From Theristus sp. LFF4_11 (taxonomy: Eukaryota; Nematoda; Chromadorea; Monhysterida; Xyalidae), in NCBI GenBank assembly GCA_030248135.1, contig JASANC010004926.1, forward strand, positions 1 to 64,000: a stretch of 64,000 bases of DNA, given 5' to 3'. Positions 37,982 through 49,900 of this stretch are shown one piece after another (positions within the stretch are counted from its first letter, which is position 1; every line of letters begins with the position of its first letter). The notes beneath the pieces were generated by a model. That model was not told the DNA's origin, made no database searches, and saw only the letters and a program-made list of their open reading frames with translations. The position numbers and the translations under genes were made by a program.

Positions 37982-40900
37982 GCAGCAGCACCAACAACAA
38001 CAACAACAACAACAACAGCAGCAGCAGCAGCAGCAATTAGGCAGCCCCTCATCGCAACCGTACGGGATGATCAACGGTCCTGCTGCGCCGGCTGGTATTT
38101 CATCGCAAATGCAGCAGCAAACGGCGCAAATGTTTTCAAGTAAGTCGTGAATGGAACAAAGGGCAATTAACGCAAAAAAGGGCAAAAGGCTTTTCGAATC
38201 AACGTCGCGATATTTTATAATCTACAGGGTGTTTCAGAAGTAGTGGGTAGGTGTTTGACGCGTTATTTCTTGAGTTGTATTGAACCATGTCTAACGAAAT
38301 TTTATACAGTTGTTTAGAAAGACTTAACTTAGATTTGTGCAAAATTTCAGACCAATTCATTTTCCTGCACACGAGTGACACAGCAAAACACAAAAAAGTT
38401 TAAAAAATGGACCAGAAAATACCAGATCACACGATACCATCGGACAGCAAAGGACAATACTCAATGCAAACATTCAAAACAACACTTCAAACTGCGTGTG
38501 GCGAGGCGATAACAGCAAACATCAACAACAACGACAACAGTCAACTCAAATAAATTTCTCAAAGTGTCCACCATAAGCTTTGCTGCATCGCTTGCACCCA
38601 TCCGTCACGGCCAAAACCGCCTTCTCGCGCATGTAAAATGTCCAGCACGTTCCAAAAGCCGGTAAATATGCAAAAAGAACAAAAAAAGTGCTGAAAACAA
38701 TGCCCTTGTGTATTCATGTCATCCCTGTCATTCATGTGCAGGTGAATGAATTTCTCTGAAATTTTTCACAAATCCAAGTTAAGTTTTCCTGAACAACTGT
38801 CTAAACTTTCATTGAATATGGTTCAACATAGCTCGAGAAATACCGCGTCAAACACCTACCCACTACTTCTGAAAGACCCTGCACATCAACGGAGAAACAG
38901 ATCTGTAATCTTTTTGACACTTTTAACGTGTTACTCGAAGCCTCACATACACAGTGAAGGATGAAAACTGTCGAATCTTGTGGACACAGACAGAATTGCA
39001 TCAGACGTGGTATTATTGCAGCGCAACAACAACCGCTGCATGTGGCAACCACAGTTCATCAACCGAAGCCACTAATCCTGTCATCGCCGACGAATCAACA
39101 GAGACCAACTGCATATTTTCAATCACCCTCATCAGCAACACATGCTAAAAAACAAATCCAACAACAAATTCAAAATCAGCAAACAAATACCTCGACCAAT
39201 GACAACATTAATACAACCAACCCGATCGTCTCTAGTCAGCCAGCAATGCTTCAATCAACCAGCACAACGCATTCGACATCAGCAACAACACCCGCATCAA
39301 CTGGCACAAAGCGAGGACACAATCAATTACGACGTCATCATTCGTTGGTGTCCGCTTGTACAGCGGTTGCGTCTACGTCAACGCAAAACAGTTCACAAAG
39401 ACTCGGATATTCGGAATCACTCGATCAGCTGCAAAGCAGTTCGGCAATCGATGATAATAAAATGAATCAAAATCAAAACAGGAGCGCATCGGAGCGCCGA
39501 TTACTGTTCTCGGATGAAATCGACGTTGGCGAACACATCAATCGACTGATACAACAGAACGAGCAAATCGTGGAGCCATCACCGGTGCTGCAAAAACGCC
39601 GCGCGTACCATCGGTCACAGCTAACCGAACAGCCGAATTCTCAATCGGTATCTCAAGTTTGAAAACCTGAGAAAAAACATTCAACACTCACTTGCGTTCT
39701 TTATCACCCAACTTATTGCTCATAATTTCAGCTTGCCAGCCTATCGCTCGATTCTGCGTTGCAAAAAAGTGGAAAATCACAACAACAGACAGGGCCACCA
39801 CGTGCACCACTTTCAGTTCGATCTCAGTCTTTATTAGACCCGACCCTGTTGGCTGCAGCTGTTGAAGCTGTTGGCAAAAGCCAACCTTCGTTGCAAAGCG
39901 GGCATATTCCCAATCAGGCGACGCAAGAATCCCGTGCGACTGGAAGTTCCAGTGTGCTGAAAACAGCAAGCCCCGCCAGTGCTAGCCATTTTCCGGGATC
40001 TATTGTTCAAGGTAACCGAAAGTTGCCGTTTTTTCATTACTTTCGTGCAAAAAACTACAGTCGAACTCAATAATATGTGGATCAGCTGATTGGTCGGCCG
40101 AGGGGAGGCTGCTCACACTCCGCACCCTTCTTTTTTCGTGGATCTGGATTCTATTGAAACGTGTTTCTTTTGAATGAATGTGAATTTTCAGCACTTATTT
40201 CATGCTAAAAATAAACTGAAAACGTTAGAGACTGCAAAATTCAGAATTTTTTAATCAACAGCTCAAAATGCATTTTTTGTTTTGACGACGACGACGACGT
40301 CGTTGCTTATTTTTGCGGGTAAACTGAAAGACAAAAGCCTGAAAGGAGTGCGCTGTGTATGGTTTGCTGCGTGCACCAAGTAAATGAACACAGCAGTTTA
40401 CCAAAAACAACTTGAAAACGCAGAAAATGAAGGAAGAAAGCAAAGTCGTCGTCGTGTCGTCGTCCGCAAAGTCGGAACGCATTTTTTAAATTGCGGACGC
40501 ATGTCGATCGGTCAGCTAGGAATGAAACCCACTTCATTTGGCTACACAGCGCACTCCTTTCAGGCTTTTGTCTTTCAGTTCACACGCAAAAAGAAGCGAC
40601 GACGTCGCCGTCGTCGTCGTCAAAACAAAAAAAATGCATTTTGAGCTGTTGATTAAAAAAATTCTGAATTTTGCAGTCTCTAACATTTTCAGTTTATTTT
40701 TAGCATGAAATAAGTGCTGAAAATTCACATTCATTCAAAAGAAACACGTTTCAGTAGAATCCAGATCCAAAAAAAGAAGGGTGCGGAGTGTGAGCAGCCT
40801 CCCCTCGGCGACCAATCAGCTGATTCCACATATTATTGAGTTCGACTGTATGTCATGGCGATGTGTGCGCAAAAAAGACACAATTGTTCAGGAGTGCTTT

Positions 40901-43900
40901 CCTCTGGCCGCGCAGCGAGTTCCGCCACGAGCGGTACGCCAACAGCCAGCTCTTCATCTCAAATGCTACCATGTCGCTATTGTCAGGTCGGTCCAATACG
41001 TTCAAAATTTAATTTTTAAAACATTGCATCCACTCTGCGCTATTAAGTATTGAAGAAAATTGCTGTTTTATTCAGGTCGACTTTTGGAACCAACAATCCT
41101 TAGAGGCCCACGAGTTTCGCTGCTCGCGGCGGGATTCCGCGACTGCTAATCCAATTGACCCGACAACGCTGGCAATATTGATGGCTAAATCCGCGCAAAA
41201 TGCCGCATTAGGAGAGCCAACTGCACAAGTAACCCAACCAAACTTGGTTAAAAGTTTACAAAGGCCCACAGAGCCGTTAGTATTTTTAAATCGCTGATCT
41301 TGTGACTTCAACAAACAGCTCGATGCGACCAGTGTCTTGGCAGGCCCGTTGGCTTTGAACGGTTCAGGAACAACGGTAGTTAGCTCTGCGATTGCCGTTG
41401 TAACTCAGTCGACTGACTCAAACAGTCCTGGCTCAGAGTCCACCTTGAATTCCGATTGTTCTCCGGTAAGAATTCATTGATAGCTCGCTTTTTAAACTTC
41501 TTTTGCAAACAAATGCGGTTCAAAAATTTTGACCTTCAGCCAAATCGTGCTAGCGGTCCACTGAAAAAACGCATTCTACGTACCCGCGAAGAAGAGCTTC
41601 GTCGCAGTAAGTACGCACGATTGGAGCTTTACAACCAGACGGATAACAGCGCGACTCAGTCGACAGCAACCGCTACGTCAACAGTGTACAATGTGTCCCA
41701 AACAAAATCAACCAGCTTTGATACTACTAATGCCAATCAATTATCATTGCTAAAACACGCTGCCCGTTTAACAACGGCAATGTCGGCCGATGCTGCAAAT
41801 TTTGGTCACAATAATAATCAACACCAAAACCAGCAACGAATCGTGCGTGCCATCACCACGGAGATCCCCGTTGGTCCACCGAACGCATCACAGCCGCTAC
41901 AATCACAAAAACATGCAGCTGCGTCAACGCACCTCAATTCAGCTACTCAAGAACTGCACCAGCTGCGCCTTCTGCAACTTCAACAACAACAAGAAGCAAC
42001 CGCACTAGCATTGGCACAATGGGAGAGGCGTGAAATGGTGCAGACCGTGAGCATCAACAACCATGCTGCTCACAATGGTTCAGCAATGGAACTTGCAATA
42101 GGCCATCCGGCACAGATTCCAATGAATTGTGACTTTACGATTCAGGCGAGTCTCGTCCTCATGTTACCAGAATTTTTCACGATTGTTAAACAAGCAGTTT
42201 TTCGTAGTTTTACACATCATACAACATCGACTGAATACCTGAGAAAGGTGACCATTCACAGGAGAAACGATTTTTTTATGTCGTATGTATGTTTGCATTA
42301 AACTCAATTTTATGTCAACATCTTGTCGTAACATACAAACGAGTATGTATGTTACGACAAGATGTTGACATAAAATTGAGTTCAATGCAAACATACATGC
42401 GACATAAAAAAATCGTTTCTCCTGTGATTTCAGCTGCCAGCACCAAAACTGCTACTCTCGCCAAACGAACGTGCCAGACTGTTTCAACCGTACTGCCGCA
42501 CGGTTGATGCGTCCACAATCGTAGGCCAAAAACCAATTGTTGCATCCGAACAAACCAAAAAATCACAATCCAATTATCAACAACCAATTACGACTTTTGC
42601 TAATGGCACCCGTATGCCTCAACAAACGCAAGCACGAAAGATCCGCCAAGTGGCGTCAGTGACGTTCGTTTGCACCAAACGCCCGCAACCGATGTTCATT
42701 GAGCAGAAAAACACGAATTTGTCCATGTATAGGTAAGAGGAGTTTAACGAGACGCATTGCGTTACTTAAACGCTGAACGCCTAATAATGACTGTTTTTTT
42801 TAAATATGCTTTTATTTCTTTAGCAACTGGCAAACGCTGTTTGTCGATCCAACACAAGCGAAGTTGAAGGTACTCACTTTGGGCTGTTGCATCACCGGTG
42901 GACAAAGGGGCGTTACACCGCTCTGTCGGTATACCACGGCATCAAAGGAACTGAATGCATTAATTGTGAAACACTCGAGCTACTGGGAAGCTTCGCATAA
43001 GGTATGTGCAGTAACTTTCGTACATGCATCCAAGCAAAAAATGCGTACCTTCAACAATAAAAACTACTTCCGTGCTTATTTAGTTGCGTCGACAACAACA
43101 GTTAGCCGCTGCGTTGAAATCGGAACAACAACAATCAAACATGAAGGAACCGCAGCAATCAAAACTCAGGGCCATTCAACAAACTCCGAGAACAGTAACG
43201 GCTGCCGATGTTAGCCCGATCCAACAACGATCGACAGTGAAGACAGATAGGACGAATAAAACAGAATCAGATGTGAGTGGGTCAATGGAGGCACAGCAAA
43301 CAGCAACGTCCAAACAGTGGAAACTCCTGTGGAATGGCGCCTACAAAGCATTCGATGAGGATACAACTGCTGACGTGCAGCTAAACAAAGCCAGCAGTTT
43401 CGAAAGACTTCAATCACGTTGCCGTTATGCATGCGAGCGTTGTGGACAGCACTTTAGTACATCTGACAAAATGAAACACCATGTCTTGAAGTGAGTGCTC
43501 ATACTCGTTTTTAGTTTGCAATTCATTTTTTTCACAGACTTTAACTGCTTCTAGTAGTTCAAATCTTAATCCGAATTTTAGGCATCATCTGAAAGTCACA
43601 AAGGAGCCAAAAGCAGAGCCAACATCCGATACAAAAAAAGATGATTCGGACACGGAAGATCGTTTGTGTATTGACGAACAACCTGAAACAGACGCTCGGT
43701 CGGTTTCAACTAAAAGGTGAATGCAACCTTTTTTACAAGTTCACTTTAGCCTGGCAGTCCATGCCCACAGAGACTTGAGCTCAGGTCCACAGAGCTTTGC
43801 ACAGTTCGTGAAAACACGCGTTTTTTCAGTCCCGAAGGCTCGTTGATCGACGTGGAAACTACCTCTGCCAGTGAGCAAGGTCATCCGTGGATAGCGCCTA

Positions 43901-46900
43901 CCCCGCCATTAATGGAGCGCAGCAGCACCCGCCAGCAATCAACGCCTTCACCCACACCAGACGATGGTCAAGACCGCAAATGTCCCAGTGCACCAGCTAT
44001 TTATTTTGCAACGCAGCATACAGTCATACCAGACGCGCAAAAGAAGAATCTAAACAACGATTCGAAAGCGAGATCAGATTTCCTGAGACGCCGAATCCAA
44101 TCAGAATGTACCACGGTTGTTGAAAACGAACAGCCACGTGATATTACAATGTCAAATTTTTCGGAATCACTTCGAAGTCAACAGTGGAACATCACCAACA
44201 AGAATTTTATGGGTGGACTTGTGGTCTCACCCGCACGACAAACGCCGCATCTTTATACGAACGCTGCGCACTATCCAAACAATGCAGCTGAAACGTCACC
44301 GCTGAAACCAGTTGCAACAGATGTTCATTCTGGCTGCACTGAAGTTCCGCGCACTGATACCACTGATCCCATCCAATCGCAGAAACGACTCGATCTTACT
44401 GCAACAGCGCCGCAGGTGATGACGGCTAACCGAGAGGACCGCGAGCTGGCGGCGTTTCTACGTATCTCTCGCGATCGTCCAAAATGCAATCTTTGTGGAA
44501 AACAATTTCGAAAGAATGGCGATCTGCAGGTTTGTTAATAATGCTTGCATATATTTTTATGACAAAATTATTTCTTTCTAACACAAACTTTCAAACACCG
44601 ATGATCTGCCAATTGTTTTAGGTGCACATGAACGTTCACTACTATGAGCAGTCCACACGATCACGCTACATCTACAGCTGCCCGTTGTGCCCAGCAAGTC
44701 TACGTAGTAAACCGCTACTGCAAAAACACATCGAAGGCGTGCATTCGGTCAATGCAGCTACGTTGGTCTCCGCTACAAATGCGGAGAACCACAGCAACAA
44801 CAACAGCAGCAACAACAACAATAACAAGAGCGGTCTGGGTTCAAGCGGAAATGGTGCTGCTGGTCTCGAGGAAATTTCGTTGGCGCAGCATCATGGTCTA
44901 CTTGGTGCTAATGGTGCTGCTGGCGGGATTAGTTCAGTCTCAGCAAAAGGTTCGATTTTATATGCATTATTCCTGGGGTGATCATCAGAAACGTCGAAAA
45001 CGATTGGTATTCAAACAAACTGAAGCATTCAAAACTGAAGCGATCATTTACTTTGCTGCCCTGTCAGCTAAAGGAAACTTTACTTAATTTACCTGAAGGA
45101 TTGATTATTTGCCAATCAAAGTGTTAGCAAGTGATCCTCAGTTGTGTAGTATTGAAGGAATCATTTTGTTCGACTCTGATACACCTCCACGGTACATTCT
45201 ACTCCAAACACCCGATATTGCATGGTATACCAGTGCGACTAGCGTTTCTGAACGTACTAACTACCTTACTAACTGCTTTCAGGATTCACTCATTCTGGTG
45301 ACGACCACCGATCACAAAACCGGTCGACTGATCTATCGTCTAGTGTAGGATCAAGTGATCCTTCCTCTGCCAACGATCGGCTGGCCAACAATGACCATGG
45401 TAGTTTAGGCTTGATGACATTTTGTGCTGGCACCTCAAATGCTAATCCGCGACCGTTTGCTTGTGACGACTGTGGTACAGCATTCCGAATACACGGACAT
45501 CTAGCAAAACACCTTCGCAGCAAAATTCACGTTGTGAAACTAGAGACTCAAGGGAAGCTACCGACGGGTACCTTTCACCAATTGGACGTTTCGGCATCAA
45601 ACTGTTTGAATGAAATTGACACAACCGACTGTGAAAGAGCATTGATTAGTTTGCAACGACTTGCCGCAAAATTGGTCGTTTCAACAGATGGTGGCGTTAA
45701 TTTTGAAACAACAAACACGATGACAACTGTGGTCGATGGTAATATAACGGAAGGTGGGCAAAACATCAACGACAAAAACACTCCTACACCTCCAGCGACC
45801 CCTTCGACAAGAGCCCCGTCTATTCCCTTGATCAGCCCTGAAAACAACAACAAAGAGGCTGTTCAGCGACTTGGAAAATCGCCACCAGCAGTCATTCATC
45901 GTCCAATTCCCGTGCAAGCAATCAGTCGTCCACAATTCCAACTTACTGATATTAGCGGCCAATTGACAGCACCAATGGCATTTTCCGACACACTTTCACC
46001 TACCAACACCGCGAAAAACCATCAAAAATCGAACGACAGCAACAGGGGACTCGGCAACCGAACAGCGTCTGCTGGTGCGGCCGACCTGCTAAAACTGTCT
46101 TTGAAGCCTGATGTTCGACCAGTTATCAACACTTATGGAGCAACTCAGGCTGCTGCTGGAAATAGGTCTAGTGGCGCAGTTGCTCAGCAACAACTACTAA
46201 CATTGACGTCAACCAACAGTCAGCGAGAACGAAACCTGCCAACGAACAACGACAACAAACAAAACAACAGTTCACAAAGAGCGGCCGCAGCAAACTCGCC
46301 AGTTATTCGAAGGTTTTCACCGACACCCCCCGGTGTTAGCCGACCTTCACAAGGACAAATTGAACGACTGGAACTTTCGCCCACGAATCGGTTTGGGACT
46401 GCCAATGAACTACAGCCAAAACCGTGAGTGTTTTTTTTCGACACACAAAAACTTATACAACCTTCTGCACAAAAAGTGGTCATCATGACTTCAAATTTTT
46501 ATACAGCTCCAACGTCAAGTCGTCAACACAAAAAACAAGCGGCCTTTGGATGCCACCAGCAATTGTTCCGACCACCGACAACAATGCACTACTGCGACCT
46601 AAATCAGTCGATCTACTGAATCCGAACGTTTTAGGTGCGAAAACACTGTTGGACGCTGCAGCTGCAGTTGCAAGTTCGTCTGCTTTTTTAGATCGTTTTT
46701 TTATTACACAATTTCTATTTTATATTTATACAATTGCTTACTTAACGTTCATACCGTTTACACACTTGTACTGTTTGAAACATAAGAAAAAACATGTTGC
46801 TCGATTTTTTTAGATCAAGCAACAATGTCAGAAAGCAGCAAGACAAAACTGAGTGCAGATGATCAACATTCTCCGAGTGGTACAGTTGGTCGCCCGAGAT

Positions 46901-49900
46901 CGTCATCAACGGTGATCGGTGGAAATTTGTTGCTCATGGCAAAACAAGGCGTGCGGGGTAGCGGTTTGCTTCAACAGGTATTTCATGCACAACTAAACTA
47001 CAAGGTGATCGAAAAACGTCAATTTTCAAAACGCATCAATCTCGCGACTGCATTTAATGTCTGAAGCTAAAATTTGAACCACTTACAGTTATTTGTTCCC
47101 ATTTGTTGTGTAAAAATTTCAACCAAAAATATAAACTCTGTTAGGCACAACGACACTTTTATCCAAATTTTTACATTTTCACTGTTTCTTTACATTTTCA
47201 AGCATCGGGATACACGGCATCATCATCATTGAAGTTTTTTCTGGAAAAATCACATCGTCGTTTGTTTCACTGTCGTCTTTTTTTAAATATTTGAAGCACG
47301 CCCCCCACCCCACCGATTCCGGAAACCCGGAAAGTATTAAACTTCGGTGGGTTTGGGGAATGGACGGCTCACCATCCCTTGGAACCAATACCTTCGCCAC
47401 GTGAGGGGGACAGCCTCTAAGCCCCGCTCTGTCCTGGGGCACCAGTGATCTTAGCCCGATTTCGGTTCCGGTGGCCTGCAGTCGCTATATCCCCGTATAT
47501 CTGCTCGATAATTGTCTTATTTTAGTTGCTTTAACTGTTTAATGTGTCCATGTTTCATGTTTAATGTTTCAATGACCGCTTGCAAGCAATGCCTTGCAGA
47601 ACGTTGCGATGCAGTGGCCGGTCACTGTTGATCTGCTCTACGGTGATCTCATTGAACAGTTTAAGCAACCAAAACAAGACAATTATGGAGCAGATAGAAT
47701 GTGATTTGGATAAAATTTTAGATAAAAGTACCGTTGTGCCTAACAGAGTTAACATTTTTGGCTGAAATTTTTACACAACAAATGGCAAATGACCACAAGT
47801 GGTGTAAACTTCAGCTTCAGACATTAATGCAGTAGCGAGATCGACGCGTTTCAAAAATTGATGTTTTTTGATCACCCCGTACATCAAAACAAAATTACTT
47901 GGGTATTTCACATATGTATGTGTCGCGTTAATTCGAGAGCTAACTAAATTTAGAGTGAAGGCTTTACTTATAATCAGCAAACAAGCAAAGTATTCCAGCA
48001 AGCACACTCTATTGAAACCGACGAGCCGTCAATACGCCAATCAAGTATCGTCCGTCGGCATCGGTGCAACTTCTGTGGTGTCCAATTTGCAACGGAACCT
48101 GAACTGCAGGTCGTGCATTTTTTGCCGTAACGCTTTTATACTTGTAAATACGTTCTGTCAATGAACAAAGCAGTACATGCACTATAACTAAACTATTCCA
48201 ATTAATTCAAAATGTGGCTTTCAGGCTCGCATTTTGGAATACCATAAAAAATTTGCGTGTAATTTTTTTTCTTTTGAATTGTTTCATTTGCCTTTTCATT
48301 ATTGAACGCATTGTATTTGTAGATTCATTTGCACGCTGATCACCTGCTGATGAGAGACGGCCAAGAGTACCGATGTCCAATGCCCACGTGCGACCGAGTG
48401 CATCCGAACAGAGACAGTCTTCGAACACACATAATTGCACACTTTTGCAACAGAAATATTAAAGGCAAGAACGACGCTGCTGGACTGGTCACGACCAATG
48501 CATCGTTGACATCGTCTCTGTCAACTGGCTCGTCAATGGGTTCGTTGTAGTTGCATTATACTAAATATTTATTCTGAATAGGGTGGGCATGGGAATAATA
48601 CCGGTTTTTACCGGTAAAAAACGTGTTTCTATACGCGTTTTTCCCAAGCCAAAAGTTGGTGCTTTGAAAAAAGTTTTTTGTTTTTTTTGTATTTTTTCTG
48701 GTTCTCTCAATTTTAGACTGTGATTTTTTATATCACTTTTCACTCGTTTCGTAACTTCACACGTGGCTTGTGCTAGGTGTCCACACAATACTAAACGTTT
48801 CAAATCGGTCTGGTCAGAGACAAGGAGGCGTGTGCAATGTCATGTGTCTCCGTGTGCCCGTTTCTCTTTTTTATTGTTCATTGTGTTTGTGCGGTATGAC
48901 TGACGTTTTTCTGTTTTGACCGATCCTCCCCTCTTTTCCACACTCCGATGCCATTCGATTCAGCGTAGGTTTTGCTGCACAATCCGCTTATCTTGTTGGT
49001 TCCATTCCAGAACTGAGCTGAGATTTAAAGCGCAACCATGCCAAGGACAAAACGTAACAAGACATTATTCGAAATCAGTTCGTCATAACCAACGCACCCG
49101 TTCGGAAAAACGCCTTCACAAACAGCTTCGGTCGAAAATGAGAAAATCTGTGATTAAAGAGAAGAAGGTGACGAAATTGACACTGATGTTTTGAAAGAAC
49201 TGTTAAGCGATAAGTGCCTGAATTGGCTGGATCTGCCGAGCTGGGCTGAAAATTCCAAAAATTCCAAATGCCACTCAAAAAGACTGTCCGGTAAAAACAC
49301 TGTTTTTTGTGTAATTGGTGGAGTTATAAACGATTGAGCAAATATTCGAATTTTTGCTGACCTTTTGAGTTTTCAAGCCCAAATAGAATTTATTTTATTT
49401 GTTGGTGCACGATATTTTGAACAAAGCATTGTGAAAGCTTTGTTTTCACAAATCCTGGTTCAAGTTTTTAAGTTTACAGTCGGCTGCGAAAAAATCGTGG
49501 GTTTTCAAACTTGTTGGCTTTGGTTTTTTCCGTAAACCTGTAAACCTGTACCTGTAAAAATACCATTTTTACCGAAAAAATACCGGTTTTTTCCACGATC
49601 TGGAAAAACGGATTTTGCCAAACCTAATTCTGACACACAATCGTCATGTCGAGTTTGTTAAGTACGGCTTGCATAATTTCAGACTCAACTAATACGTCGT
49701 TCGACGGAAGTGCTTCACGATCGATATCCATTGACACCGGCAACAGCCGTACTCAACAAAGCATACTTGATCCATCGTTGCACATGACCACCAACAACAA
49801 CACCGCAATCAATGAGTCGCCATCGCAGCCAGATGCCACTCTGATAGCTACTCGAACTAGCACGGAATCACTAGCGAGCATAACTTTGGGTCGACCGAAA

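Noticed and set aside
37831..38185. Antisense poly-Val and poly-Cys frames
   Set aside because: They are complementary readings of the polyglutamine CAA/CAG tracts.
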